DNA of 64,000 nucleotides from Celeribacter baekdonensis B30 (GCF_000299875.1 NZ_AMRK01000002.1:310001-374000), one strand, 5' to 3'; counted from the first letter of the stretch, positions 8,894 to 19,003 are shown. A program made the numbers and translations. Notes: a model not told the origin generated them from the letters alone.

Positions 8894-9562
8894 TCACGCA
8901 TCAAACGCGAGCCCCTGGACCAGCGCCGCAAGGTCCGAACGCGGCAGGATCAACAACATTCCCGGCCCGTCAAAAGCCAAATGGACCTGTGCCTCAGAGG
9001 CTTCATTCGAGGTGCCAACCCGGCCCGCCGGGGCAAAATGCAACCCCTCGATCGGCCAGCGCAACCCCTCTGAGCGCCCCGTCACCGGCCCCATTGGGAA
9101 CAGCGACACGCGCGTGCCGGGCGCAAGGGTGAGGGAAATAGAGCTGGGCACATGGGCGATCACATCAAACTCGCCCACGATGATGCAGCGCTGCTTTGGA
9201 TGGCGCATCAAAGCCGTGTAGACCGCCAATTCGTGATCCACCCGCGCGCCGGTGAATCCGACGCCAAAAATCAGCGGCGCGTCGATGCGGCTGAGGCATT
9301 TTTCGAAATCCGTGCTGTCTTGTTCAGGAATGTGATGCAGCCGCTCTTGGGGAATCACCTCCCGCGCATGCTGTGACACACTGTCAAAATCACCAATCAC
9401 CGCCTCCGGCATCAGACCTTCGGCCAGGGCGCGATCTGCCGCACCATCGGCTGCGACCAAAATTGGGGCTGATTTTAAGATATCGACAAGAATTTCGCGG
9501 TTAACCTGTCCACCGCCCAGTAAAGTCACACTTTTTTCGGTTTTCAGGACAGGATTCTTCAT
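8894..9562 (-). CDS. Thiamine pyrophosphokinase
   Basis: The 222-residue enzyme transfers pyrophosphate from ATP to thiamine to give thiamine diphosphate. Motifs of the TPK catalytic domain are clear: VAADGAADRAL, VIGDFDSVS, EQDSTDFEKCL and GARVDHELA, and a C-terminal beta-sandwich binding domain follows. A GGAG ribosome-binding site sits 8 bases before the ATG. It stands alone on the minus strand, divergent from the large acidic orphan gene. Confidence 0.92.
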   Translation of the reverse strand: MKNPVLKTEKSVTLLGGGQVNREILVDILKSAPILVAADGAADRALAEGLMPEAVIGDFDSVSQHAREVIPQERLHHIPEQDSTDFEKCLSRIDAPLIFGVGFTGARVDHELAVYTALMRHPKQRCIIVGEFDVIAHVPSSISLTLAPGTRVSLFPMGPVTGRSEGLRWPIEGLHFAPAGRVGTSNEASEAQVHLAFDGPGMLLILPRSDLAALVQGLAFDA

Positions 9563-9702
9563 GCTTCAGGCTCCAGCGTTAACCATTTTGCCACATTTCG
9601 AACAAGAAATGATCACGGCGATTTCCTTGTTCTGTTCCTATTTGCGAACCAATTCATGGTAAACAGATAGGTGCTGAGCAAGAGCAGAAAGCGAGTATTG
9701 GC

Positions 9703-11823
9703 ATGGTGAGTGAGAGTAAAATTCTAACTGTATCCTACGGGACGTTCTCCTGTACGTTGGAGGGATTCGACGATCCGTTCAACACGATGCGGTCCATTGC
9801 AGAGTATTTCCGCGATCTCGCGGCGGATGATCGGTATTTCGGGGCCGAACCTCCAACTCCTGATCCCCAAATGTTACATTCCATCGCCGAAAAGGAAATT
9901 CAGCGCCGGGTCGAAGCCCGCATGCAAGACAACAGTCTGGTGTTGCGCCAACTTGAGGATGACAGCGATGTCGATGGCAGCGAGGCCGGTCTTGATGCCG
10001 CCGCCTCCGGCGCCCGTGCCGCATCACAAGAGGCCAAAGTCCAACGTAAAAAGGCCAAGGCTCACAAAGCCCAAGCCAAATCCACGCCCAATGCCACGAC
10101 CCCTCCGGCACAAGAGACCGCTGCTCCGGTTTCCTCGCCTGCCCCTCTTGCACAAAACAAACCTGCCCCCACCGCCAAAGTCGCTGCCCCCGCAGTCGGC
10201 AACTCCATCGCCGACAAGCTCGAACGCATTCGTGCCGCTGTCGCCCAACGTGGCGAGGCCGAATTCGTTGAAGATCAACAGGCCTCGGTGAATTTCGGCG
10301 GTTTCCAAACCATGCCGGATCACACTGAGGTGTTTGATGAGATCGAAGCAGAACAAGAGACCCCGGCGAGTGTGCCAGCGGATGAACCTGTCGCCTTGAC
10401 CGAGATCGAAAACGATTTTGCCGATGAGATGACCGACGATACCGCCACTGAAGCTGAAGAAAGCCTCACCGAAGAAATCGAAACGGTTCAAGAATCTGTC
10501 GAACCCGACGCCGTCAGCGCCAAGGCTGATGACGAGGCCAAACTCGACACCGTCCTCTCCAACCTGCAGCAAGACAATGACACCGCCGCGCAAGAGGCCG
10601 TGGCGGTGATTGAGAGCACCGACCGCGCCACGCCGGACATCGACGTCAACCTCGCCGCAGACATTGCCGAGGCCAGCGGAACATCCGCAGAGGCCGAGAT
10701 CGCCGCAGAAGACACACCAGAAGACGCACCACAAGATCCGCTGCGTCGCGTGCGTGCCCGCGTCGTCAAAATGCGCCGCTCTGACTACGAGGCTCAGCCG
10801 CAAGAGGTTGAGGTCGAAGCTGAGACTGAGACAGTCGCCGAGACCGCCAACAGCGATGCCGATTTAACTTCGGCGCTGCGCCGCGAACTTGGCTCCTCTT
10901 CGCTCGATGATGAGGCCGAAGACGAGTTGATGCGCGAACTGGCCGAAGTCGCCGCAAGTGGCGCTCTGTCACCGGAAGTGGCGGCCGACATTTTGGACGA
11001 TGATAGCGAAACCGGCGCGATTGCCGCCGAATACGACGACGACAGCGTCGAAGGCGACGACGACAGCCAACTGTTGGCGGATGAAGACGACGGCGAGGAC
11101 GAGGGTGACAGCGACACACGCAATGTGTTTGCCACCTCCGATGCGTCGATGTCACGCCTGATGGACGAAACCGACCGCGAAATGGCCAAGGGGGAAAACG
11201 CCCGCCGCCGCAACGCAATCCAGCATCTGAAAGCCGCCGTGGGTGCGATTCGCGCCGAGAAAATCGACAAAGATACCACCGCTGAGGACGACGACGATGC
11301 GGATGTCTACAAACAAGACCTGGCGCGCGTTGTGCGCCCGCGCCGCCCCGCGGTCAGCGGCCAGACCCACCGCCAATTGCCCCCTTTGATGTTGGTGTCG
11401 GAACAACGCATCGACGCCCCTGTCGAAGTCGCCGGTGGTGCCAATATCACTCCGGTTCGGCCGCGCCGCATTTCGACCTCGGCCCTTGCGGTACAACAAG
11501 AACAGGTTTTTGACACCGCCGAGGAACTCGATCAAACAGCCGCCGAGACGGTGACGGAATTTGCCGAATTCGCCGAACGTCTTGGGGCTGAAACCCTGCC
11601 GGAATTGTTGGAAGCGGCTGCGGCCTATACCCATTTTGTCCAAGGCCGCGACACCGCCACCCGACCACAGATCATGCGACTGGCGACCCAAGCGATGCCC
11701 ACCGACGTGCCGGTCGAAGAACGATTGCGATCTTTTGGTCAGCTTTTGCGGCAAGGCAAGATCAAAAAGATGACGCGCGGCCAGTTTGCCGTTGCGGCCA
11801 GCACGCGGTTCAAGCCGCGCTGA
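9703..11823 (+). CDS. Large acidic orphan protein, conserved in Rhodobacterales
   Basis: The 706-residue protein has a short ordered N-terminus (ILTVSYGTFSCTLEGFDDPFNTMRS, EYFRDLAADDRYFGAEPP), a long low-complexity middle very rich in Glu, Asp, Ala and Thr, and a folded C-terminus of about 130 residues ending in RLRSFGQLLRQGKIKKMTRGQF. No signal peptide or membrane helix is visible, so it should be cytosolic. I recall similar proteins in this order annotated only as hypothetical, sometimes as chemotaxis-like without support. It is monocistronic and followed by a very strong terminator. I cannot give a function. Confidence 0.8.
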   Translation: MVSESKILTVSYGTFSCTLEGFDDPFNTMRSIAEYFRDLAADDRYFGAEPPTPDPQMLHSIAEKEIQRRVEARMQDNSLVLRQLEDDSDVDGSEAGLDAAASGARAASQEAKVQRKKAKAHKAQAKSTPNATTPPAQETAAPVSSPAPLAQNKPAPTAKVAAPAVGNSIADKLERIRAAVAQRGEAEFVEDQQASVNFGGFQTMPDHTEVFDEIEAEQETPASVPADEPVALTEIENDFADEMTDDTATEAEESLTEEIETVQESVEPDAVSAKADDEAKLDTVLSNLQQDNDTAAQEAVAVIESTDRATPDIDVNLAADIAEASGTSAEAEIAAEDTPEDAPQDPLRRVRARVVKMRRSDYEAQPQEVEVEAETETVAETANSDADLTSALRRELGSSSLDDEAEDELMRELAEVAASGALSPEVAADILDDDSETGAIAAEYDDDSVEGDDDSQLLADEDDGEDEGDSDTRNVFATSDASMSRLMDETDREMAKGENARRRNAIQHLKAAVGAIRAEKIDKDTTAEDDDDADVYKQDLARVVRPRRPAVSGQTHRQLPPLMLVSEQRIDAPVEVAGGANITPVRPRRISTSALAVQQEQVFDTAEELDQTAAETVTEFAEFAERLGAETLPELLEAAAAYTHFVQGRDTATRPQIMRLATQAMPTDVPVEERLRSFGQLLRQGKIKKMTRGQFAVAASTRFKPR

Positions 11824-11842
11824 ATGTCGTTAAAAGACCTAC

Positions 11843-11875
11843 GAAAAAGGCCGCCCTTCGGGGCGGCCTTTTTAA
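11843..11875. terminator. Bidirectional terminator
   Basis: AAAAAGGCCGCCC, a TTCG loop and GGGCGGCCTTTTT form a near-perfect hairpin with A/T runs on both sides. It serves the acidic orphan on the plus strand and the purA-DUF2842 unit on the minus strand. Confidence 0.92.
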
Positions 11876-11895
11876 GTCATCTGACTATCTTGGGG

Positions 11896-12132
11896 TCAAT
11901 CTTCGTGATCTTGCCGCGGCGCATCAGGATCGGCCTGACCGATGCCTTTGAACACCGCCTTAAGCGGCAGCGCCCAAAGCACGCCCAGCCCAATATAGAC
12001 CGCCAGTTCGACCCAAATCGACGGGCGCTCCAGCCAGTTCATCACCGTCACCGCCACCACGATATAGCCGGGCAGACCCAGCACAAGGATCAAAAGCGCC
12101 AGACGGCGACGGGATTTGTAGCTTAGAGCCAT
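11896..12132 (-). CDS. DUF2842 small membrane protein
   Basis: A 78-residue protein starting MALSYKSRRRLALLI with two predicted membrane helices (LALLILVLGLPGYIVVAVTV and VELAVYIGLGVLWALP) and a charged tail. This is the DUF2842 pattern known from alphaproteobacteria; its function is unknown. An AAGG ribosome-binding site overlaps the end of purA. Only 8 bases separate it from the purA stop, so the two are co-transcribed. A longer frame upstream runs antiparallel through purA and is rejected. Confidence 0.85.
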   Translation of the reverse strand: MALSYKSRRRLALLILVLGLPGYIVVAVTVMNWLERPSIWVELAVYIGLGVLWALPLKAVFKGIGQADPDAPRQDHED

Positions 12133-12140
12133 GCCGCGCC

Positions 12141-13436
12141 TTAATCCGCAAACGGATCGGTGACGAGGATCGTGTCTTCGCGCTCGGGCGAGGTCGACAA
12201 CATCGACACCGGGCATTCGATCAGCTCTTCGATGTGACGGACATATTTGATCGCATTGGCCGGAAGATCGTTCCAAGAGCGTGCGCCTTCGGTCGATTCG
12301 GACCAGCCGGGCATTTCCTCATAGATCGGCGTGCAGCGCGCCTGTTGATCCGCAGCGGTCGGCAGGTAATCGAGACGCTCCCCGTCCAGATCATAGCCAA
12401 CACAGATTTTCAGCGTCTCAAACCCGTCCAGAACGTCGAGCTTGGTCAGGGCAATCCCGGTCACACCAGAGGTCGCACAGGTCTGACGCACGAGCGCGGC
12501 ATCGAACCAGCCACAGCGGCGTTTGCGCCCGGTGACAGTGCCAAACTCATGACCGCGTTCGCCCAACCGCTGACCATCGTCATCAAGCAATTCGGTCGGG
12601 AACGGACCTTCGCCCACGCGGGTGGTATAGGCTTTGACGATGCCCAACACATAGTTGATCGCCCCCGGCCCCATGCCCACACCCGTGGCGGCCTGACCGG
12701 CGATCACGTTCGACGAGGTCACAAACGGATAGGTGCCGAAATCAATGTCCAAAAGCGCGCCCTGAGCGCCTTCAAACAGAATGCGCTTGCCGGCCTTGCG
12801 CTGCTCGTTGAGCACTTTCCAAACCGGTTTCGCATAAGGCAGAATTTCGCCCGCAATGGCTTTGAGATCGTTGATCAAACGGTCGCGATCGACCGGCTCG
12901 ATGCCAAGACCTTTGCGCAGCGGATCGTGGTGCTGAAGCGCACGATCGACACGGGCAATCAACGTGGCCTCATCGGCCAAGTCCGCCACGCGCACCGAAC
13001 GCCGACCGACTTTGTCCTCGTAAGCCGGGCCGATGCCGCGGCCCGTGGTACCAATCTTTGTCCCTTTGGAGGCCGCTTCTTCGCGCGCCCGATCCAATTC
13101 ACCGTGGATCGGCAGGATCAGCGGCGTGTTTTCCGCGATCATCAAGGTCTCTGGCGAAATGTCCACGCCTTGCTCGCGGATCTTTGCGATTTCCGCCACA
13201 AGATGCCACGGGTCCAACACAACCCCATTGCCGATCACCGACAATTTGCCGCCACGCACCACACCCGAAGGCAATGCGTTCAGCTTATAGACCTTGCCGT
13301 CGATGACGAGCGTGTGGCCGGCATTGTGACCACCTTGGAAGCGCGCGATGATGTCTGCGCGTTCAGAAAGCCAGTCTACAATCTTGCCTTTTCCCTCGTC
13401 ACCCCACTGGGCGCCGACAACGACGACGTTAGCCAT
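12141..13436 (-). CDS. purA: Adenylosuccinate synthetase
   Basis: The 431-residue enzyme joins IMP and aspartate with GTP to form adenylosuccinate, the first committed step to AMP. The N-terminal loop [11 protein letters not shown] with its catalytic Asp, [20 protein letters not shown] and TKLDVLDG are visible. Length matches the usual 430. The start at 13436 ([10 protein letters not shown]) has AAGGA six bases upstream, so the 22-codon extension in frame is not needed. Confidence 0.97.
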   Translation of the reverse strand: MANVVVVGAQWGDEGKGKIVDWLSERADIIARFQGGHNAGHTLVIDGKVYKLNALPSGVVRGGKLSVIGNGVVLDPWHLVAEIAKIREQGVDISPETLMIAENTPLILPIHGELDRAREEAASKGTKIGTTGRGIGPAYEDKVGRRSVRVADLADEATLIARVDRALQHHDPLRKGLGIEPVDRDRLINDLKAIAGEILPYAKPVWKVLNEQRKAGKRILFEGAQGALLDIDFGTYPFVTSSNVIAGQAATGVGMGPGAINYVLGIVKAYTTRVGEGPFPTELLDDDGQRLGERGHEFGTVTGRKRRCGWFDAALVRQTCATSGVTGIALTKLDVLDGFETLKICVGYDLDGERLDYLPTAADQQARCTPIYEEMPGWSESTEGARSWNDLPANAIKYVRHIEELIECPVSMLSTSPEREDTILVTDPFAD

Positions 13437-13520
13437 AATGAATCCTTTGGATTGGATGAAGCCCGGGGCTGTATAGCCAGCCAGACCGCGCGATGAAACC
13501 ACAATTTAAAGGCTACGGCT

Positions 13521-14081
13521 TTATATTGCGCAAATTTCGCTGAGATCGGCCCAGCCATAGGCGATCTCGTCCAGACCTTCGCCATTCTGGCCGTCGATCC
13601 GTTCGGCGGACACAACGCCACCAATCGCCTGATAAAAGCCACGCGCCCCCGCGTTTTCGGACAGGACCCAAAGGGCTGCGGCACCATGCCCCATCGCGGT
13701 GAGCGCCCTTGCCCCCTCGCCCATCAACGCCCGGCCAATCCCCTGTCGTTGTACGCTGTCTGCGACATAAATCGCAGAGAATTCGCCGGGGAAAGACGTC
13801 AGCAACTCTTCGTCGCGCTGATCGCTACAGGACAAAAAGCCCACAACAGCGCCCGATTGTTCAGCCACAAACACCGCGCCTCGCCCGGATTCCGCATAAG
13901 CCGTGAGGATTTTCTCCCAACCGTTTTCACGATCCGCCACCGACATGCGTTCAATCAACGCGGCGGGCAGGATGTCGCGATAGGCGCTTTGCCACACCGC
14001 CACTTGCACCTCGGCAATGGCATGAGCGTCAGAAAGCGTAGCGGGGCGCAGGGAAAAAGGCAGCGGCTGGGTCTGTGTCAT
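13521..14081 (-). CDS. GNAT-family N-acetyltransferase
   Basis: The 186-residue acyltransferase shows the GNAT fold: the N-terminal LRPATLSDAHAIAEVQVAVW, and the acetyl-CoA site VADSVQRQGIGRALMGEGA (motif A, R/Q-x-x-G-x-G/A). The acceptor is unknown. Its start codon overlaps the stop of the upstream membrane-protein gene (ATGA), so the two are translationally coupled. The longer open frame seen upstream in this phase overlaps that gene and is not coding. Confidence 0.88.
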   Translation of the reverse strand: MTQTQPLPFSLRPATLSDAHAIAEVQVAVWQSAYRDILPAALIERMSVADRENGWEKILTAYAESGRGAVFVAEQSGAVVGFLSCSDQRDEELLTSFPGEFSAIYVADSVQRQGIGRALMGEGARALTAMGHGAAALWVLSENAGARGFYQAIGGVVSAERIDGQNGEGLDEIAYGWADLSEICAI

Positions 14082-14635
14082 GACCGCTTTTTTAGCCCGC
14101 GGAATAGGACAAGCACCAGCCCCAAAAGCAACACCCCAAAAATCGCAAAGGGCGCGACCGCCGACCCCGCCTCGGGGCTGAACAGCACCGACCAGAGCAG
14201 TTTCAACCCAGCCCCAAGCGCGACAACGGCAAAGCCAAGCCACAGGGACCGCCGCCAAAAGGCCAAGGCCACCAGCCCCAAATAGACCGCAACTGCGAGA
14301 GCGCCCAACAGATTGGCCGTGGTCCACCCCGATTGCAAAAGCGCGCGCTCCATCGCCAGAAAGGCCAGAACATCCTCCCGTGGCGCGGCGGGGACAGGGA
14401 ACCAGAACATCGACGTTACAATCGCCAGAACCGCCAAAATCACCCCCGGCAACCAGCGCCGCCACGCGAAATAACAATAGGGCAGCACCAAAACCGGGCG
14501 CGAGATCCACGACAGGGTGTTTTGATGGCGCGCAAAGGCCCAGTCGAAAAAGGTTGAATTTGTGAAAAACAGCCAAAGCACGACGACAAGCGCCGCCGTG
14601 CACACAATCGACAAAATGATAGTCCCGCGGGACAT
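14078..14635 (-). CDS. Hypothetical membrane protein coupled to a GNAT gene
   Basis: This 185-residue protein has five or six hydrophobic segments, starting with IILSIVCTAALVVVLWLFF and ending with a helix near FAIFGVLLLGLVLVLF and a basic tail. I do not recognise the family. Its stop overlaps the start of the acetyltransferase gene by four bases, which suggests joint expression. Confidence 0.75.
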   Translation of the reverse strand: MSRGTIILSIVCTAALVVVLWLFFTNSTFFDWAFARHQNTLSWISRPVLVLPYCYFAWRRWLPGVILAVLAIVTSMFWFPVPAAPREDVLAFLAMERALLQSGWTTANLLGALAVAVYLGLVALAFWRRSLWLGFAVVALGAGLKLLWSVLFSPEAGSAVAPFAIFGVLLLGLVLVLFRGLKKRS

Positions 14636-14812
14636 GGCGAACCTATGGTTTGGGCATGGCAGACGCGGGTCAAAGAGGGCACATCCCGCTTGATTATGTC
14701 AAGAAAGCGCAGCGGCACCGAAGCCGCACACGCATTTGACATGGTTTGTGGGGTTGCGTCAGTCCACCGAAGCTTTTAAGTAGCCCCATCGAACGACCCA
14801 AAGGCCTGATCC

Positions 14813-15172
14813 ATGGAAAATGTCATCCTCGTCATCCACCTGATCCTAGCGCTTTGCCTGATTGGCATTGTGCTCTTGCAGCGCTCTGAGGGTGGCGGCC
14901 TTGGCATGGGCGGCGGCGGCGACGTCATGACCGGCCGCGCGGCGGCCACGGCCCTTGGCAAACTGACCTGGATCTTTGCGATCGGCTTTATCTGCACCTC
15001 CCTGACACTGACCGTTTTGGCGCGTCGGGATGCGGCCACCTCCTCTGTGATGGACGGTGTCGCAATCGAGGATGTGGCTCCGGCTGAGACCACCACACCG
15101 GCCTTGCCGTCGGGTGACAGCTTGTTGCCGCCCTCCGCGGATGCACCAATCGAAGCACCGCGCGCCGACTGA
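14813..15172 (+). CDS. secG: Preprotein translocase subunit SecG
   Basis: The 119-residue protein has the two SecG helices (NVILVIHLILALCLIGIVLL and LTWIFAIGFICTSLTLTVL) with the conserved LLQRSEGGGLGMGGGG loop between them. SecG stimulates protein export with SecYE. A Pro/Thr/Ala-rich C-terminal tail of about 45 residues is typical of alphaproteobacteria. It lies 203 bases before pyrG in the same direction, an arrangement common in this class. Confidence 0.95.
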   Translation: MENVILVIHLILALCLIGIVLLQRSEGGGLGMGGGGDVMTGRAAATALGKLTWIFAIGFICTSLTLTVLARRDAATSSVMDGVAIEDVAPAETTTPALPSGDSLLPPSADAPIEAPRAD

Positions 15173-15375
15173 TCCACCTAAACCTCAGGCTTTAACAATC
15201 CCTTGGGCGTTGAGCGGATTTCTCCCTCAACATGTTGCGGTTTGGTTGCGCGGGACGACCGAATCTGATATCGCTTAAATCCCGTGAACCGTGGTGTTTT
15301 TGGCCCCTCTACTGGACCGAAATCAAACACCGCGTCCGCATGAATTTTGGACTATCACGGGAGACACTCCAGCCC

Positions 15376-17019
15376 ATGGCACGTTACGTTTTTATCACCG
15401 GCGGTGTTGTATCCTCGCTTGGCAAAGGCCTTGCCTCGGCCGCCCTCGGCGCGCTTTTGCAAGCCCGCGGTTATTCGGTCCGTCTGCGCAAACTTGACCC
15501 TTACCTCAACGTCGATCCGGGCACGATGAGCCCGTTTGAACACGGCGAAGTGTTTGTGACCGACGATGGGGCGGAGACCGATCTCGACCTTGGCCACTAC
15601 GAACGCTTCACTGGCGTGGCGGCCCGCAGCACAGATTCGATTTCCTCTGGCCGCGTGTACACCAATGTTTTGGAAAAAGAGCGCCGTGGCGATTACCTTG
15701 GCAAGACCATTCAGGTGATCCCGCATGTCACCAATGAAATCAAAGACTTCCTTGAAATCGGCGATGATGAGGTCGATTTCATGCTTTGCGAGATCGGCGG
15801 CACCGTGGGCGACATCGAAGGCCTGCCCTTTTTCGAGGCCATCCGCCAATTCGCCCAGGACCGCCCGCGCGGCCAGTGCATTTTCATGCACCTGACGCTG
15901 CTCCCCTACATCACCGCCTCTGGCGAGTTGAAAACCAAACCGACCCAGCACTCGGTGAAAGAGCTGCGCACCATCGGCCTTCAGCCGAATGTGTTGGTCT
16001 GCCGCTCCGAGCATCCGATCCCGGAAAAAGAGCGCGAAAAAATCGCCCTGTTCTGTAACGTCCGCAAAGAGGACGTGATCGCAGCACCGGATTTGAAATC
16101 CATCTACGAAGCCCCTCTCGCCTATCACCGCGAAGGTCTGGACCAGGCCGTGCTGGATGCCTTCGGCATCGCGCCTGCGCCGAAACCCGACCTGACCGTG
16201 TGGCATGACGTGGCCGACCGGGTGTTCAACCCCGAAGGCGAAGTCAAAATCGCCATCGTCGGCAAATATGTCCAACTGGAAGACGCGTATAAATCCATCG
16301 CCGAAGCGCTGACCCATGGCGGCATGGCCAACCGGGTGCGCGTCAAGGTCGAATGGGTCGACGCCGAGATTTTCGAACGCGAAGACCCTGCCCCCTACCT
16401 CGAAGGCTTCCACGCCATTTTGGTTCCCGGCGGCTTTGGCGAGCGCGGCACCGAGGGCAAAATCAAAGCGGCGGAATTCGCCCGCACCCGCAAAATCCCC
16501 TATCTCGGCATCTGTCTTGGCATGCAATTGGCCGTCATTGAGGCCGCGCGTAATCTGGCGGGGATCGACACCGCCGGGTCCGAAGAGTTTGATCACGAAG
16601 CGGGCAAAAAACGGTTTGAACCGGTGGTCTACCACCTCAAAGAATGGGTGCAGGGCAACCATACCGTGCGCCGCAAAGCCGGTGACGACAAGGGCGGCAC
16701 CATGCGCCTTGGCGCCTATAGCGCGACCTTGACCGAAGGCTCAAAAGTGGCCGAGATTTATGGCGGGACCGAGATCGAAGAACGCCACCGTCACCGCTAT
16801 GAGGTCGACACGAAATACCGTGAGAAACTGCAAGACTGCGGCCTGATCTTTTCCGGCATGTCGCCTGACGGGCGCTTGCCCGAGATCGTCGAACTCAAAG
16901 ACCATCCGTGGTACATCGGCGTTCAGTTCCACCCGGAATTGAAATCCAAACCCTTTGCCCCCGCGCCTTTGTTCCGCGACTTTGTGCGCGCTGCCAAAGA
17001 GATTTCGCGTCTGGTGTAA
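15376..17019 (+). CDS. pyrG: CTP synthase
   Basis: The 547-residue enzyme converts UTP to CTP using ATP and glutamine. The N-terminal synthetase domain starts [19 protein letters not shown] and carries the ATP/UTP sites ([20 protein letters not shown]). The C-terminal class I glutamine amidotransferase domain has the oxyanion and nucleophile motifs VPGGFGERG and GICLGMQLA, and the His-Glu pair in QFHPEL. ATG at 15376 was chosen because it matches the universal N-terminus; the open frame upstream to 15232 has no family match. The 203 bases after secG hold only a weak inverted repeat (GGTGTTT/AAACACC, 15293-15331). Confidence 0.97.
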   Translation: MARYVFITGGVVSSLGKGLASAALGALLQARGYSVRLRKLDPYLNVDPGTMSPFEHGEVFVTDDGAETDLDLGHYERFTGVAARSTDSISSGRVYTNVLEKERRGDYLGKTIQVIPHVTNEIKDFLEIGDDEVDFMLCEIGGTVGDIEGLPFFEAIRQFAQDRPRGQCIFMHLTLLPYITASGELKTKPTQHSVKELRTIGLQPNVLVCRSEHPIPEKEREKIALFCNVRKEDVIAAPDLKSIYEAPLAYHREGLDQAVLDAFGIAPAPKPDLTVWHDVADRVFNPEGEVKIAIVGKYVQLEDAYKSIAEALTHGGMANRVRVKVEWVDAEIFEREDPAPYLEGFHAILVPGGFGERGTEGKIKAAEFARTRKIPYLGICLGMQLAVIEAARNLAGIDTAGSEEFDHEAGKKRFEPVVYHLKEWVQGNHTVRRKAGDDKGGTMRLGAYSATLTEGSKVAEIYGGTEIEERHRHRYEVDTKYREKLQDCGLIFSGMSPDGRLPEIVELKDHPWYIGVQFHPELKSKPFAPAPLFRDFVRAAKEISRLV

Positions 17020-17037
17020 GTCGTTCAAAAACCACAG

Positions 17038-17065
17038 AAAAGGCGCTCTTTGGGGCGCCTTTTTT
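17038..17065 (+). terminator. pyrG terminator
   Basis: AAAAGGCGC and GCGCCTTTTTT form a short GC stem with a T-run right after pyrG. It may also help stop the convergent PaiB-like gene. Confidence 0.82.
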
Positions 17066-17075
17066 CGTTTTTACC

Positions 17076-17708
17076 TTAGTCTTGAGCCGCCGGGAAAGAC
17101 GCCAAGGCCTGCGCCAGATCCATGCCCTGTTCGCCCGACGCCATCAGCCCCTCATAGGTGCCCTGACGGTCGGCGGACGATTTGTGCTGGTTGACCTTCC
17201 ATTTGCCCTCCAACCGATCCACCCTGAACCGCAGCCCGATGATGCCGCGTTTGAGCGCCGCGAGATAGGGCACCGGCGCATCCGACATCGCCCAAGGCTC
17301 CGCCCGTCCCGCCTCATGGCGATGGGTCAAATCCCCCAGATGGGCATGAAGCTCCTCCGCGCCATTGAAACTTTCAAACACCCCATGGGCATGAACCACG
17401 ATATAGGCCCAGGTCGGCACAACTTTGCCATCCACCTGTTTTGACGGGTAAAATGAGGGTGACACATAGGCTTGCGGCCCTTGAAACATCACCACAGAGC
17501 CAGCCCCCGCCAGTTTCCAATGCGGATTGGGCCGCGCCACATGACTTTCCAAGATGACCCGGCCGCCCTCTTCGCGCACGATCCACGGCAGGTGGCTGAT
17601 CTCAATCCCGTCCGGCGTCGGCGTGATCAGCGCGCCAAAGGAAATCTCGGTCATCACATGAGCCAGCGTTGCGGGGTCGTTGATGGCGGAATTGTTCGGT
17701 GTGTACAT
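17076..17708 (-). CDS. PaiB-like FMN-binding protein
   Basis: The 210-residue protein begins MYTPNNSAINDPATLAHVM, and shows the PaiB/FMN-binding split-barrel pattern (GALITPTPDG, SHLPWI, ARPNPHWK, VVMFQGPQAYVSPSFYPSK, VPTWAYIVVHAHG, KWKVNQHKSSADRQG). In Bacillus PaiB acts with the polyamine acetyltransferase PaiA and is called a negative regulator of sporulation and proteases; in Proteobacteria it may simply be a flavin-dependent enzyme. There is no PaiA partner adjacent. Confidence 0.88.
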   Translation of the reverse strand: MYTPNNSAINDPATLAHVMTEISFGALITPTPDGIEISHLPWIVREEGGRVILESHVARPNPHWKLAGAGSVVMFQGPQAYVSPSFYPSKQVDGKVVPTWAYIVVHAHGVFESFNGAEELHAHLGDLTHRHEAGRAEPWAMSDAPVPYLAALKRGIIGLRFRVDRLEGKWKVNQHKSSADRQGTYEGLMASGEQGMDLAQALASFPAAQD

Positions 17709-17799
17709 GCGGGTGCATCCTCTTTGCCCCCGCCTAACATGCGCCTCCGCAGCTCGAAACAGAAATTTGGGGGATGGGCGCGAATCCGACGATCGGGCC

Positions 17800-18252
17800 T
17801 CAGGCCCGCAAATCTTTTGGGCTTTCCATCACGATGTAAGAGGTGATCGAGGCCACCTCCGGCACGGTGCCCAACACTTCGGTATGAAAGCGTTTGTAGG
17901 CGGTCAAATCCACAGTTTCGACCCGGAGCAAATATTCAAACACCCCGGCGATGTTGTGACATTCCTTGACCTCGGGAGCGTAGCGCATCGCCGCCTCAAA
18001 GCCCTTTTGCGCCGCCTTGTTGTGCACCGACAGGCCGACCGCGATATAGGCGGTGAAGCCCTGCCCGATCTGTGAGCGGTCGATGATGGCGCGGTAACCG
18101 CGAATGACGCCGCGCCGCTCCAACTCGCTCACCCGCCTCGACGTGGCCGAAGGTGACAGGCCGACACGCTCCGAGAGTTGTAGGTTGGTGAGGCGGCCAT
18201 CGCGCTCAAGCTCACGCAATATATTTTCGTCTATCCCATCCACATTCGTCAT
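17800..18252 (-). CDS. Lrp/AsnC-family transcriptional regulator
   Basis: The 150-residue regulator has the N-terminal winged helix (DENILRELERDGRLTNLQLSERVGLSPSATSRRVSELERRG shortened here to its key parts: ILRELERDGR and GLSPSATSRRV) and the C-terminal RAM ligand domain (FTAYIAVGLS, ECHNIAGVFEYLLRVET). It lies back-to-back with a LysE-family exporter, 73 bases apart. This is the usual layout where the Lrp protein senses an amino acid and activates its exporter. The start at 18252 (MTNVDGID) is preferred over one seven codons upstream. Confidence 0.93.
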   Translation of the reverse strand: MTNVDGIDENILRELERDGRLTNLQLSERVGLSPSATSRRVSELERRGVIRGYRAIIDRSQIGQGFTAYIAVGLSVHNKAAQKGFEAAMRYAPEVKECHNIAGVFEYLLRVETVDLTAYKRFHTEVLGTVPEVASITSYIVMESPKDLRA

Positions 18253-18325
18253 TCCGTGCAAAATAACCGCCATTCCTCACATCTTTGCACGGATATTGCG
18301 GCATCAAAAGACTAATCTGCCCGGC
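18253..18325. promoter_or_regulatory. Divergent control region, Lrp-type regulator / LysE exporter
   Basis: These 73 bases separate the two divergent starts, so both promoters and the likely Lrp binding site must be here. It is relatively AT-rich around TTTTGCACGGAATG and CATCAAAAGACTAATCTG. No clear -35/-10 pair can be chosen by eye. Confidence 0.5.
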
Positions 18326-18919
18326 ATGGATATGACCCTTTTCATCGCCCTTCTGGCCTTCGCCTTTGTCTCCTCGGTCACGCCGGGGCCGAACAACCTG
18401 ATGCTTCTGGCCTCGGGGGCCAATTTCGGCCTGCGTCGGACGGTGCCGCATATGTTCGGGGTCTCGCTGGGCCATAGTTTCATGGTGTTCATCGTCGGGC
18501 TTGGGCTGGCGCAGATGTTTCAGGCCTACCCACCGTTGCGCCAGATCATGTTGGTCGCCTCCGTCGCCTATATGAGCTGGCTGGCGTGGAAAATCGCCCA
18601 TGCCAGCGCGCCCGAAGGGGGCAAAGTCGGCGGCAAGCCGTTGACGTTTTTTCAAGCGGCGGCGTTTCAATGGGTGAACCCGAAGGGTTGGATCATGGCG
18701 ATCAGCGCGCAGACCAACTATGCGCAGGATGCCACATGGGGGGCCGCGCTCATGGTCGGTGTTGGCTTTGTGATCGTCAACTTCCCGGCGATCACGCTTT
18801 GGGCCTGGCTCGGTCAGGAAATGCGCCGTTTTTTGACCAACAGTCGCCGTTTGACGGCGTTCAATTGGACAATGGCGGCGCTTTTGATCGCCTCTTTGAT
18901 GCCAATCCTTTTCCATTAA
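18326..18919 (+). CDS. LysE/RhtB-family amino-acid exporter
   Basis: The 197-residue membrane protein carries the LysE signature near its N-terminus (FVSSVTPGPNNLMLLASGANFG) and about six hydrophobic helices, with the conserved FQWVNPKGWIMA in the middle. The family exports amino acids or homoserine lactones by proton exchange. The divergent Lrp-type gene probably controls it. ATG 18326 fits the family start; the frame is open upstream through the Lrp gene but without coding signal. Confidence 0.93.
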   Translation: MDMTLFIALLAFAFVSSVTPGPNNLMLLASGANFGLRRTVPHMFGVSLGHSFMVFIVGLGLAQMFQAYPPLRQIMLVASVAYMSWLAWKIAHASAPEGGKVGGKPLTFFQAAAFQWVNPKGWIMAISAQTNYAQDATWGAALMVGVGFVIVNFPAITLWAWLGQEMRRFLTNSRRLTAFNWTMAALLIASLMPILFH

Positions 18920-19003
18920 GAAACCGTCATGTATGCGTGGTTAAACGCACTTCAGAATTGCGACCCCAATCGCAACACAGTGCACAGACAGACGGAGTAG
19001 ATG

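Noticed and set aside
15355-16662. 435-codon antisense frame over pyrG
   Set aside because: pyrG is certain and the reverse product is low-information.
17076-17708. PaiB gene as part of a polyamine acetylation unit
   Set aside because: A PaiA acetyltransferase is not adjacent; the GNAT at 13521 is distant and paired with a membrane gene.
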